A DNA stretch of 64,000 bases from Ampelocalamus luodianensis (taxonomy: Eukaryota; Streptophyta; Magnoliopsida; Poales; Poaceae): positions 1,617,001-1,681,000 of the forward strand of contig CM070629.1 in the NCBI GenBank assembly GCA_036346255.1, in the 5' to 3' direction. The position numbers were made by a program, and so were the translations under genes. Shown in pieces: positions 36,004-47,653 of this stretch; position 1 is the first letter of the stretch, and every line of letters starts with the position of its first letter. The notes below the pieces were generated by a model. It was not told the DNA's origin, searched no databases, and was given only the letters and a program-made list of their open reading frames with translations.

Positions 36004-38598
36004 ATAGGAAATTTATGATCAGATATTGTTGCTAGCAAATATAAGAGACAGACAAGTAGAACGACTGTGCTGTACCATTTTCTGCTTGCAGTAGGAATCT
36101 ACTGTGTCGGCCGATTTCTGGTTCTCCCGCTTGCCCACAGCAAACAAACATGTTCAATCCTCATTGATATTAAATCACAGTGCATTCTGGTAAATTATAG
36201 ACTCCTGCAGTTAGCAACCCATAAAAAAACAGTTCGCGTGATGTTCCTACTGATGTAGTGCTAAGCAAGAATCTGCTGGAAGCAATGCTTAACAAAATTC
36301 ACGTAATAACAATTCGATGTAATCCAAGAGACCCCACGTTGAGACTTGAGAGGAAAGAAACCCTCAAAAGAAAGAAACCCAGGTGGGATTCAACTCCAAA
36401 ATGGCCAAGAAGTTCACCAAAAGAAGAAAAATCCAAAGCCGCCTAACTTGAAGCTTGGCTGAGAAAAAAACAAAGTTGAGATTTGGCTTAACAAGCCTCT
36501 ACGAACCCCACAAAACCTCACCAGCAAAGACTAACCTAAAAAAGGGTCAAGATTTGGATGCGCAAGAAGAATCAGGCAGGGGAGAGAGAGAGAGCGAGCG
36601 AGCATCAGCAGCACTGCAGAAGCATTGGCTAAGTAGAGGCTTCGAATATCCACAGAATCCTCAAACAATGGCAGCAATGACAGCTCTAAGCCTCTAACAA
36701 CAAAATCCCCTGAACAATTTAAAAATAAATTATATGGAGAAGAACCAAACCATCGTCAGCTGGTTCGTCAGCAAGAATGCAACTTCTCCCGCACTATCTT
36801 TTTCTTCTCTCTCTCTCTCTCTCTCTCTCTCGAATTTCTTGGTTAAAAAAACGAGAGGAGATATTGCAGTAGTAGTGTAGTAGAATTTAATTGGGAAAAT
36901 GAAAGATGTGGAAGGATTAGTAGCTAAGCAACGTTGCTTTGAAATCAAAGTGCAAATGAAGTAAAAGAACAGATGGTCAGGGCCAATAAATGAGCTGGAC
37001 TGTTCGCTGCACTTGGTCTTGGTAGACCATGGAGACTTAAGAAAGAGAGAGGCTGGTAATTTCCAACTTGGAACTGGTCCTTCGTCTTCTTCCTTCGATC
37101 CTTTCTGAAATACACTGGTCCTTCGTCTTCTTGCTTCGATCCTTTCTGAAATACCGAAAGTCCTGCTTGGAAAGGTAGAAATTATGCAAGAATATCACAA
37201 GTTACAGTATAATTTTCGCAGGCGAATTTCTTCGTTCCAAACTGGGGCCTGAAATCCATAGCGATGTTGTTTGGGTAAAATTCAGATATACTTTTCATTC
37301 TTTACACTAGCCTTCGATTTCGAACTTTTTTTTAAAAAAAAAAAAGTGAATAAGATATACATGGCCGTTCTTACTTTTCGTAGTTAGTTATTTTGCTCAT
37401 GTTCTGACTTTTCTGGGACGTGAGTGCGAGACTTTCTTGTCAGTCTTTTTCTTCTGGAGAAGTTACTGGTATAAAAATGCCTTTCACCATATGTAAGCAA
37501 AATAATTGCGAGTGCTCCGAATCTACCGAATGCCGTGTCTGCCAGTTTACCTTCCAATAAAGAAACAAGAAAAGGTAATGGTAGTTCGATAAGAAACTTC
37601 GACATTCGACATTATCTCACTGGACTACGTCTACTTTTAATTTGACGGCAGATAGAATTGGACAGCACAGGCTAAAGCAATATCGAATTCATGCACGACG
37701 GATCAGAAATGAAATCCATCTCACATTCCAATATAGAAGTAGTAAGATGGTTAGCAATGCAAGAATTCGCCCTGAGACAACAAGAACATTGTGAATCTGT
37801 GATGGGCTGGATTTCACATAAACTTGCCGACAATTTGTTCCATCTAGCAATAACAATTGGCAAAAACAACAAGGTCTGCATGACAAAGCGGTCTATGTAT
37901 TAGGTGGTGGAATCCCAATCACCAATGGATCTCATTCTCACCATCCATTCCTGTGCCGGTACAAAAGACAAGTAGGTGTGTGCCTGATCAGAACATCAGG
38001 ACAGACTCCAGTAGGTACAAGAGCACGTATCTGCTGGAGGGTCCGAATCAAAACTTAATGCCATCCGCAATGGTAGTTTAGCATCTTTATAACAAGGAGA
38101 CAAGTGACCAACATCCTACAGGGGCCAATGTAGAGCAGGCAGCTCTACATTGCAGAGATGGGAAAGGAAAAATGATGAATGCAACTGCATTTACATCCTT
38201 TTTCTTTTTTTTTATATTCTTTTCCCTCTTTAGTCTTTAGTAATCCATTCCTCGTACATTCCAACATGGTACATCGGTACTCCATTTAAAAAAACACACA
38301 CAACATAAACCATTTAAGAGGAAAAAAAAACAGTAACGCTCACATCGCAGTCCAACCGTAATAAAAAAAAAATGACGACCTTCTGATTTGCTTGCTCGAA
38401 CAATACGTTCGGCGCACGAGATTTTGTCCATCACGTCCTGCACAAGAGATTTTATTTACTCGACCACCTGTTTATGGCAACAAACTGGAAACTCAGCAAC
38501 AGTAAACTCTATACACATCAGACATGAGACGGTAAATCACTCCCCCGGGAGGATTGTCCTGTAAATCGATATAAATGCTCCTCCGGCAAAACACCGGC
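36004..38598. other. Intergenic: sulfotransferase 5' region and bZIP 3' region
   Basis: The part up to about 36.95 kb is likely 5' UTR, possibly with a 5' intron, and promoter of the sulfotransferase gene. A 34 bp segment, CTGGTCCTTCGTCTTCTT with following TTCGATCCTTTCTGAAATA, is repeated in tandem near 37.07-37.15 kb. The remainder is AT-rich without a recognised gene; its right end should be the bZIP 3' UTR. Confidence 0.4.
36806..36831. repeat. (CT)n microsatellite in the sulfotransferase upstream region
   Basis: A pure 26 nt TC/CT run, which reads as GA repeats on the plus strand's complement. Such tracts are common in grass promoters and 5' UTRs and can bind GAGA-type BBR/BPC factors, so it may mark the transcription-start region of the minus-strand gene about 0.8 kb downstream. 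Confidence 0.85.
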
Positions 38599-41163
38599 TT
38601 ACAGATGAGGGCTATGGTTTTTCAAGGGCAGGACGCAAGAGTAGGTAACATACTTTACACTGTCTATAAGGAGGACGACAAAGATGCGCGACAAGGACTT
38701 TGAAGAGATCCTCCCGTCGCCGTCCTCTCTTGGATCAGCCATGACAGAGACCACCACAGATGAGACCGGCTTACCGCCGGCGTAGCTCTCGCTCTTGGGG
38801 GGCGCTTTAAGGTGCTCGGTGCCGTTGGATGTTGAACCTTGAAGAGGAATGGCCTCGGAGTATAAAATCCTTCTGTTCTTGACCTTCTGAGCCCGACGGG
38901 AGGGGTGGTGGTTTTCAGTGAAGTTTTGTGATGAGTTAGACATAGCATTGGAGTACACAGGAACAATGCCATTTGCATGAGCGGAGGGCGGAGATGAATC
39001 AAAGTGGAACACTTCGGTGCACATTCCGGAGCTCAACATAGGGCCTGAGAATGAACGGAAAGCGCAAAGCTTCAGCAAAGAAAGGAACGACCTACTTGTA
39101 GCAAGTGCGGTTAATTACATTTTGATTGAATTCAACTTCACAAAGGCAACTATGATAGCACATAATCATTTCACTGGACCAGCCACATTTTCTCTAGCGG
39201 AATAAAGTTCTTAGGGTTAAGCTATATATACTGTATTAATCCATCAGCCAATAGAGAATCAGTGCATCACATACGCGGAACAGAACTGCCAGTTCACCAC
39301 ACAGTTTTAGACAAATAGTATCCCAGTCAATTTTGTATCACCCATGTTAACACACGCACTAATACCGAATACATGCAATTACACAAAGGCAACAGGACTG
39401 ATGCAAGAAATATCATAATATGCTGCATTAGCAACCACTCCAAATCTCTAATCGCATAAACCAATACTACACCAAACATAAAACTTTGACAATGGTAGTT
39501 ATTTACCAAGTGACCTATTAAGCCTATGATCACCTCACAATGCGTGCTTCACATGGTCGTTATTTTTGGAGTGGCACACCAATCCAACAAGAAGCATCTA
39601 TTACCTATAATATTGTGAAGAAAAAATGTGTAATATATGCAAATATCTTCTGCTCCCAGCCATATTAGCCTCATTTTAATTATTTACAAAGAACTGAATG
39701 TTATCTGCAAGGGTCCATCACCCTTATGTTATCTAAGTTACTTGCAAATATTGAACAGTTGTCTATTAGCAAGCCTTATCAGCTAGTGACTGCTATATGC
39801 ACATCACTAAATGTCACATTATCATACTAAGCATCAAAGAAACATGACATATACAAAAGCATTACTCATTCAAATTAAATGGAGTGTGTAACTTACCAGA
39901 CATTGCTTCACTAAACCACTGCGGCAGCATTCCATCATCCTCCCTGTATATGCTTCCATCTCCAGGAGCCAAAGCCATCAGTTCGTTTTCCCTTCCTTTA
40001 GCAGATTCCATGACTTCTCCAGATTCCAATGGAGTCACATAGCCAGGAATTGCCAAGGTAGTCTCTTCCTTTCCTTCACTTCCAGAACTCTTCCCACCAT
40101 AGTTAGACATACGCGAAGAAGCTTTCTCGCTCGCAACAATGGACTTGATAACAATATTTCCATTGATCTTGACATGCTTCCCATTCCTTGGCAGATACAA
40201 CAACGCTGGGAGTGTTTCACTTGCATTCTGTGGTACCTTTGAATCAATACCATCCGAGGCACTATTGTGAGGCCCCTCAACAGCCAGCACCCTCCCATGA
40301 TGTGATGGACTGAACGCAGCGCCTTCCCCAGGATCAACTGCACCATACATCCGATTTACAGCAGGAACCAAACACCCACAAACCATCACCAGGAATAGCA
40401 ATCCGAGGAGGCTAACACTAGCAACCTTCTTGGCCTTCCTAGCCTTCTTGGCAGGTGACTCTACCACGGTGGGTGCAGGCTGCTGGGTCTTCAGCCGGGG
40501 TATCGGCACCAGCGGCACTTGTGAGCTACGCATTGCGTATGCCGGGTGGATCCACGGCGGCGGCAAAGGGTACACTGCCGGGTACATCGGCAGTGGCGGT
40601 GGGGCTCCCGCGCCACCGGCACCACCCAATTGCTGCTTGAGAGCGGCGTTCTCGGCGGTGACGCAGGAGATCCTGGCGGTGAGGCCGGCGATGGTGGCCT
40701 GCATGGCCTTCACCTTCCCCTCCAGCTCCTCCACGTACTGCTTCTTCCTCTGCCGCGACAGGTGCGCGCTCTCCCGGTTGCGCACCAGCCGCGCGCGCCG
40801 CTTCGCGTTCTCCTCGTCCCCAGCCTTCGGTTTGCCTTCATTCCCAGCACTCGCGCTCCTGGAGGACGATTCCGAGGACTCCTCGTTCCTCAGGCTGACG
40901 TCCCCGCCGGCGCCGGCAGAGGAGGATCCCCCGTCCGGCGATCCGGCCGATGACGATGACGTGGCAAGCGGAGGCGGCGGGAGTTGCACATCCACGGAGA
41001 AGAGGTCGAGGTCCAAGTCGAGGTCTAGGTCGTCGAAATCAAAATCCTCGAAGGCGAAGGTGTCGTCGACGGGGGGCAGGAAGTCGGGCAGGTCGTCGCC
41101 GAGGGCGGCGGGGAAGGGGAGGTCGGCGAAGGCGGTGGGCGCTAGGAGGGACGGCTCCGCCAT
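38599..41163 (-). CDS. Membrane-tethered bZIP transcription factor, bZIP17/28 class
   Basis: ER-stress/heat sensor kept in the ER membrane; after transport to the Golgi it is cut by S1P and S2P and the bZIP part moves to the nucleus (known for Arabidopsis bZIP17/28). Two exons, 41163-39897 and 39044-38599, give 570 residues. Residues 38-60 form a highly acidic activation region with DLDLDLDLDL. The basic region and leucine zipper cover about 119-180 (RNRESAHLSRQRKK basic motif). A Lys-rich stretch leads into one membrane helix at about 248-268 (SLLGLLFLVMVCGCLVP). The lumenal part carries a canonical S1P site RRIL at 480-483 and several N-glycosylation sequons (NSS, NFT). The gene is divergent from ATP12, and a 917 bp inverted-repeat element sits about 220 bp upstream of its ATG. 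Confidence 0.94.
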
Positions 41164-41381
41164 GGGGTCGCCAATCCGGTCACGACGAGCGCATACGCGG
41201 CGGCGCGGCGGCTGAGTCGGTTGGGGTTTGGGGTCACGGACGCGGTCGCGGAAGGTAAAAGGAAAGGAATTTTTTTTTGGAGGATTCGGCCGGAGTCGTT
41301 GGTATCAGAGATTTGCCGTCGTGGAGACGATCAGACGAACCCGCCGGCCACGGCGCCGTGGCGGAGACGGACGCGTCTGGA

Positions 41382-42298
41382 GAATTTTTTTTTTTGAAAT
41401 AACATATTTTTTAAAACAAATCACAAAACTAGGTTACCGCTCCCAAAAATTGTAAAAATAGGTTCCTATCGCCAGTACATCTGGCGACAGGTTCCTGTCG
41501 CCAGTTGCGACAGGTTCCTATGATTTTTTAAATATAGCAAATAAACTCAAAAAATTTCAACATTTTTTATGGAGCATCCTGATAGAGTTTTATTGCTTGT
41601 GTAAGTTTTTCATAATTTTATCCATTATAAATTTGTCTCTAAAATTTATTTAAGTATACTATTTGTAAAATTTTTAAATATATCAGATGAGCTCCAAAAA
41701 TTATGAATTTTTTTGTAAACGCTCCTTACATAGTTTAATTGTTTCTGTAATTTTTTCAGAATTTTATATTATCTGAAATTGTCTCTAAAAATAAGGGTAT
41801 ACAATCAAGTACACTGTATCGGAAACCTAAATTCAGAATTTTAGAGACCATTTCACAGCATATAAATTCTGAAAAAATTACATAAACAATTACACTATGT
41901 AAGGAGAGTTAAAAAAAATCATAATTTTTGGAACTCATATGATATATTTAAAAATTCTACAAATAGTATACTTAAATAAATTTTAGAGACAAATTTATAA
42001 TGAATAAAATTATAAAAAAAATTACACAAGCAAGAAAACTCTATCAAGATGCTCCATAAAAAATTTTGAAATTTTTTGAGTTTATTTGCTATATTTAAAA
42101 AATCATAGAAACCTATCGCCAGTTGAACTAGCGACAGGAACCTGCCCCCGCTGTACAGGTTCCTGTCGCCAGTTCAACTGGCGATAGGAACCTGTCGTCA
42201 GATGAGCTGGCGACAGGAACCTATTTTTGCAATTTTTGGGAACGATGACCTAGTTTTGTAAATATTTTTTAAAAATATATTATTTCTAAAAAAAATTC
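41382..42298. mobile_element. 917 bp long inverted-repeat (hairpin) element, Mutator-like
   Basis: Almost the whole element is one inverted repeat: arms of about 420-450 bp (41382 to about 41800 and about 41842-42298) around a spacer of some 40 bp. The ends read GAATTTTTTTTTTGAAATAA and, reversed, GAATTTTTTTTAGAAATAA. A perfect 10 bp direct duplication CGCGTCTGGA lies at 41372-41381 and 42299-42308, in the range made by Mutator-like transposases. Near each end are GC-rich palindromic units built on GGTTCCTGTCGCCAG, two to three per arm. There is no ORF of note. It occupies most of the shared bZIP/ATP12 promoter. Confidence 0.92.
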
Positions 42299-42426
42299 CG
42301 CGTCTGGAACCTTCTCTGGAGTCTGGGCCGCCTCGTATGGGCCTGGGCCGGATTCTTCAAAGGAAGCAGCCTGTTAGGCTTAGGTTGGGCCGGATTTTTA
42401 AGTGGGCTCGAATTATTTTTGTAGGG

Positions 42427-42435
42427 TATATATTA
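42427..42435 (+). promoter_or_regulatory. Possible TATA box of ATP12
   Basis: TATATATTA lies 58 bp upstream of the ATP12 ATG at 42493 and to the right of the inverted-repeat element. Motif match only; the 5' UTR would be short, about 30 nt. Confidence 0.4.
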
Positions 42436-42492
42436 CACTACTAAAAGTATTGCTTGGGGAGTGAGGCCCAACTCCCACCCAAGTGACGAGGC

Positions 42493-44543
42493 ATGGCGAC
42501 ACTCGCAGGCCGCCGCCTCCTGCAGCGATGCGTGGCCAGCGGGCGGTGCCGGCTGCTCGGCACCGCGGCGGATGCTTCTCCGGGAGGGGAGGAGGCTGGA
42601 GGGGGAGGTGATGGAGCGATCTACGTGAAGAATCCGGCGGCGGCGGTGGCGACGCGGGACGAGACCTCGGTGGCGATGCCGATGTCGTTCATGACGGGGT
42701 CGGTGGTGGGGAAGCGGTTCTACCGCGACGCCACCGTGCGGCGCGCCGACGACGGGAACGGGTGGACGGTGATGCTCGACTACCGCACCCTCAAGTCGCC
42801 GGCGAAGCGCCCTCTCAAACTGCCCTCGCGCGCGCTCGCCATGGCCGTCGCCGCCGAGTGGGAGTACCAGGTCCGGATCCCATGCCTCTCCTCTACTCTT
42901 GTTCTTTTGTTTGGTTGGCTTCGACTGTGATACTGTGCTGCAGACTGCAGTCTAAAATCACTCGAATTCTGAATTATCGTTTGTATACTCGCAAGTAAAT
43001 CAAAATGGTCCGAATGGAAACTGTGTGATTAGCGCTTAGCTTGATCCTGATCTCGCAGGTTTAGTTTATCCCAGAGCAGCATTTAATTATGAGAGGATTT
43101 TGTGACCATTCCTGGTCTTCTGCGTTTCAAATGTATCGAGTCTAGGTTGCCATAATACTATCCAGGCATTGAAGACTTAAATCACACCATTTTAGGGGGG
43201 GTTGGGATGCCATTTGTTACTTCCCTTTCTGCCCGTGTCGTGGCTAGAGCAGCTCTAGAATAACTAGGTGGATTGTTCAGCTCGAAAGAAAAAGATAACA
43301 AATTAAGTCTGATACTGATACTGTATAGTTATTCCATTTAGGCAGGGATGGAAAGTACAGCATTTTAGAGTTATATTCTGTCTGCTACTCGTCTCTACAA
43401 TAACAAGAGATGTTGTGTTTAACTTCATCCATTTCAATTCCAGCAACAAAGTGAAAGCAAAACTTCAAAAAAAAAATTAATTAAACCTAGGTATCGATGA
43501 GGCAAATTGCATCCTGACATTGACATCACATATGGACTCTTATATTGTACTCATCTGCCGCTGTATCTTATAACGTAAGTGGCCTGAGATGTTACAACAA
43601 CTTGCTTTATTTGGTCTGTTGCTCATCTACCACCCTGCAGGAATGCAGGATTTTATCTGAGTTAACTTCTTTGCAAAAAAAAAACCTATATTTCACTATC
43701 TAGTTTCTCTAGCAATGGATATTGATACTGGAAGGTTCTTATTATCATAGGAATCAGATGGAATCCGGCCTTTTACAATGCCTCTTATGAAGCTTGCTTG
43801 CACCGCCCTGGAGAGAGTTCCGTTGACACGAGCGAAAGTAATTGACAATTTGATGAAAAAATTTCATCAAGATTTGGTATTTTGCCGCTCACCTGCTGAT
43901 AGTGAACTCACCAAAGGAGTTTATGGTAAGTTTTTTCTTCTCATAATTTGGTGCAATGAGTGAGGTCCATATGAATGAATCGTGTTTCAAGCTACTTAAG
44001 TCCATCTAGTTAAATTGCGGATACTTTTGGCTCATTTGCCTCCAACAATATCCTTTATTATGCTTCCTTATTTTTGTCTGCAGAAAAGCAGAAGGAAAAG
44101 GTTGACCCTATACTGGACTGGGTAAACACTGAGTTTGGGTTCAAGCCTGTTGTGTACACAACCTTTTTTGGGGGAAAGCAAGATGAGGGGCTAGCTAAAG
44201 CTGTAGAAACCGTGTTGAGGAAAGCAAATGATTGTGAATTGGCATCTATTGATGCTATGGCTGCAGCAGCCCATTCCTTGGTAATCCCTCTTGCAATTTT
44301 TAGAGGAAGGTTGGGAATTGAGGAGGCCATTGAATTGATCAGGCTTGAAGAAGATCACCAGGTGTTATTTTGCAGGCATTTTTATCTTTATTTTAAGTTC
44401 TTTTCTTTTGTCTTATGTTTTTTTCTTTCCCCCAGGTCGATAGATGGGGCTTGGTTGAAGGAGGTCATGATGTTGATATTGCTGATCTGAAAGTGCAAAT
44501 GTCCTCAGCTGTCGTGTTTATTGGACTCTCACGGGGACAGTAA
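42493..44543 (+). CDS. ATP12: ATP12, mitochondrial F1-ATPase assembly chaperone
   Basis: Chaperone that binds the free alpha subunit of F1 so that it can assemble with beta into ATP synthase; mitochondrial matrix. Four exons join in frame: 42493-42870, 43751-43925, 44084-44361 and 44436-44543. The product is 312 residues. The first 40 or so residues are Arg-rich and acidic-poor (AGRRLLQRCVASGRCR), as expected of a mitochondrial transit peptide. The family core follows: KRFYRDATVRR, then LDYRTLKSPAKRPLKLPS, then AVAAEWEYQ, then PFTMPLMKLACTALERVP. The C-terminal half has LDWVNTEFG and the ending FIGLSRGQ. Exon 1 is strongly GC-rich. The gene diverges from the bZIP gene across a region dominated by a hairpin transposon. 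Confidence 0.94.
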
Positions 44544-46507
44544 GACCTTCCCGATGGTTAATATGCAGGCCGGTTGCTTCTTTTTTGTTGTAGTTTATTT
44601 TCGAGCTTGCATCAACTTCTATGAAGAGTTGTAGAATAATAATTGCCTGAAGGTGGTTAATAGGACACGAAGTGCCGGTGTTCAACCGGTTATAATGTTG
44701 GATTTTGGTCTAAGTTGAGAATATTATGTTATTAAGGGTATAAAAACCCAACATTCTTTTGGATTCTGGTGATCTCTGGTTTGGTATGATAAAGAGTGCA
44801 ATAGTAGAACTTTTTTTTTTTTGAAGAATTAGTTTTGCAGTCAGCAGCAATGCTGGCATCTTTCTACTTGTGCATTGTCCTCCGGCTGCACCACCTTTCA
44901 GGTCAGTCATTTCTAAACACGCTGCACCAAATAGCTGCACATGGATGTGATAGAGCACGGCAGTATCTGCAAATAAACTTTGGAGCGGCTCGCGCTAGTC
45001 AGTTTGCACGACGGCGATCGGTGAAGGATCCGAGTCCACAATTTCATGCATATAGCTGCATACGCTCTGCGTTTCTGTGCAGGCCAAGAGCCCAAGATGT
45101 GCATAAGTGCATTCCACGAGGAAGCAAATGCAGCATTACAGATACATGCAACTAATCAGACAGCACACCCATCTTTATACAGCTCCGGGGATCACAAAAA
45201 TCGACCTAGACTCGGTGACGGAGCTTGAGTCAAATCTCAAAGGGTGCCGAAGGTCAATGTAAATTATATTACTATAACATGGTAGAATTTATAGCCATTG
45301 AAAATTTTTAGTTAGATCTTATCTATATTTTGGTTATAAACTATCTTGTCTCAGCAAAATATATATATATATTTACTCTAAAAACGGAGGAGGAGGAGAT
45401 GCGTGGCATCAGAAAGCAACAAGCACTTATTAGGTTGATGACCTTATTACTCGACCACTCTAAGCTTTAGTTGTGCGGGGATGTTTCGTGCTCCGTTGGC
45501 CGTCGTAAATGCATCATCTAGTTGTCTTGTGGCTTTGCCGCTCACGTTTTACCGTAACATGAGCTGAAGGCGACGAGCAAGAAGCAGAAAGTAAAGCAGT
45601 AGTGATGGATGTTAGCTACTGACTAAACTGAGCTACAAAAATTAGTGAACGACTAAAACTATTTGACTAATTTGTTAAAGAGTAGGAAATTTTGTAATAG
45701 ACTGATATGTAGACTCAAGATTTATATTGTAAAGATCCGAAATTATTCAATATAATGTAATGAATCGCTCCTGCCCATGCGAGTATGCGACATGCTGGTT
45801 GCTACACATCTCCTAGACAAGGGTAAAGAAACGATCGAAATGGAAGGCAGGAGCCGGGCTTCGGCGGCGATTTCAGGTGAGAAGCAGAAAAGAGCACGGT
45901 CCGGCCCAAAAGTTGTACTACAGCCCGATAACCTTAACAGGCCAGGCTTGGCAGCAATATCTAGCCTGAAACAAGCAATGGTTTTCTTTGGCCCGGTCCG
46001 TCTAGTTTGGAGAAATACCATTCCTTGTACCTGTGGTCCACGGATGGTAATCTGTCCATGTCATATCATTGCTCTGCAGTCACCTTGATTGTCTCTTCTA
46101 GTGGAAGGAATCTGCTTGCAGCAGCGCCTCTCGTAGACGGATCCGAATCCTAGCCAATGTCATGGTGAACAGTGATATGATATTACGTTGTTTTATTGTC
46201 GTCGGATCAGACACTGTAGCAAAAACACCACCGTACCAGCAACAGGCAGCGTAGATATAGTTTCTGAATACTCTAGCAAATAGATTATGTTCTGTGGATT
46301 TTCGATTTGACGGTTCAGATTCTAATAATATAATATTATGATACTGTTCGTCCGTGACATTTCCAGTGATGTGAACCCCTCGTGTACTGGTATCTGCAAT
46401 CTGCTTGCAGCAGCAGTGACAACGCCCTTTGCAGAGAAACGAAGATAAGAATCAAGATAAGCAGAGTCGCCATCCGTCAGCTCTTCCTTCCAGCTCCATC
46501 TCTGCAT
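44544..46507. other. Intergenic between ATP12 and the first carboxylesterase
   Basis: About 2 kb holding the ATP12 3' UTR, a poly-T run at about 44811-44822 and a short (AT)n stretch at 45357-45372. ORFs near 44.8-45.2 and 45.8-46.1 kb show no family signature. No bounded transposon was seen. Confidence 0.4.
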
Positions 46508-46517
46508 CTATATAATC
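46508..46517 (+). promoter_or_regulatory. TATA box of carboxylesterase 1
   Basis: CTATATAATC lies about 90 bp upstream of the ATG at 46604 and fits the plant TATA consensus at a typical distance, implying a 5' UTR of about 60 nt. Confidence 0.6.
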
Positions 46518-46603
46518 CGTCTCTCGTCTCCAAACAAGCTAGTCCCAACTCCAAACGAAAGCGAGGTGGTTGAGTAGTAGAGGCAGAGCCCAGCAACCAA
46601 GAA

Positions 46604-47653
46604 ATGGCCGATGCGCACGCCAGCCACCGGGTACCCGTGCCGCCGCCGCCGCTGCCGTGGACGGTGCGGCTCCGGCTCTTCGCGCTCGAGGCCGCCATCG
46701 ACTCCACGCAGCGCCGGGACGGCACTGTCAACCGCTTCCTCTTCTCCCTCTACGACCGCCGGGTCCCCGCCGACCCCCGCCCGGACGCCGGAGGTGTCCG
46801 CTCGATAGATATCACCGTCGACGCGTCCTGCGGCCTCTGGGCGCGCGTCTTCGCCCCTTCCACGGTGGAATCGTCGTCGCCGCGCCCCGTTATCGTCTAC
46901 TTCCACGGCGGTGGCTTCACTGTGTTCTCCGCCGCCTCCCGCCCCTATGACGCCCTCTGTCGCAGCCTCTGCCGCGGGACCGGCGCCGTCGTCGTGTCCG
47001 TCAACTACCGCCTCGCCCCCGAGCACCGATTCCCCGCCGCCTACGACGACGGGGAAGCCGTCCTCCGTTACCTCAGCAACACTGGCCTCCCCGACCTCGC
47101 CGTCCCCATCGACCTGTCCACCTGCTTCCTCGTCGGGGATAGCGCCGGCGGCAACATCGCGCACAGCGTTGCCCAGCGCTGGACGGCCACGACGTCCCCG
47201 CCTCCACCTAACAACCCCGTACACCTCGCCGGCGTCGTGCTCCTGATGGCGTACTTCGGTGGAGAGGAACGGACAGAGGCAGAGCTAACGCTGGAGGGCA
47301 TGGCGCCAGTAGTGAACATCCGGCGGTCGGACTTCTGGTGGAGGGCGTTCTTGCCGGAAGGGGCAGACCGGAACCACCCGGCCGCGCACGTGACGGGCGA
47401 CGCGGCCCCGGATCCCGAGCTGCCGGAGGCTTTCCCGCCGGCGATGGTGATTGTCGGGGGGTTCGACCCACTGCAGGACTGGGAGCGGCGGTACGCCGGC
47501 ATGCTGCGGCGGAAGGGGAAGCCGGTGCGGGTGGTGGAGTTCCCGGAGGCCATACACGCGTTCTACTTCTTCCCGGAACTCGCCGACTCCGGGAAGCTCG
47601 TAACTGAAATCAGGGCGTTCATGGAAAGCAACACGCCGAAGTCGGCCGCTTAG
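46604..47653 (+). CDS. Carboxylesterase 1 of 3 (HSL/GID1-like, CXE18 type)
   Basis: Alpha/beta-hydrolase of the plant CXE family, which hydrolyses ester bonds of small metabolites; the physiological substrate is unknown. It is a single exon of 349 residues, likely cytosolic because no signal peptide is visible. The oxyanion-hole motif HGGGF is at 101-105 and the nucleophile elbow GDSAGG has Ser180. The catalytic Asp is probably Asp288 in GGFDPLQDW and the catalytic His is probably His318 in EAIHAF. The N-terminal LPWTVRLRLF and RRDGTVNRFLF motifs place it with CXE18-like proteins, not with GID1 receptors, which lose the catalytic His. Third-position GC is extremely high. It is closest to the second copy at 53489-54532, especially over the last 300 bp. 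Confidence 0.92.
   Translation: MADAHASHRVPVPPPPLPWTVRLRLFALEAAIDSTQRRDGTVNRFLFSLYDRRVPADPRPDAGGVRSIDITVDASCGLWARVFAPSTVESSSPRPVIVYFHGGGFTVFSAASRPYDALCRSLCRGTGAVVVSVNYRLAPEHRFPAAYDDGEAVLRYLSNTGLPDLAVPIDLSTCFLVGDSAGGNIAHSVAQRWTATTSPPPPNNPVHLAGVVLLMAYFGGEERTEAELTLEGMAPVVNIRRSDFWWRAFLPEGADRNHPAAHVTGDAAPDPELPEAFPPAMVIVGGFDPLQDWERRYAGMLRRKGKPVRVVEFPEAIHAFYFFPELADSGKLVTEIRAFMESNTPKSAA

Noticed and set aside
40430..41215. Open frame of 261 codons on the plus strand
   Set aside because: Antisense of the bZIP first exon; Ser/Ala/Arg-rich low-complexity shadow.
45777..46088. 103-codon plus-strand open frame upstream of carboxylesterase 1
   Set aside because: No recognised family and no promoter or splice context; likely chance.
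46508..47224. Open frame of 238 codons on the minus strand, with similar shadows opposite the other two carboxylesterases
   Set aside because: Antisense of carboxylesterase coding sequence with very high GC; Gly/Val/Asp-rich, no motif.
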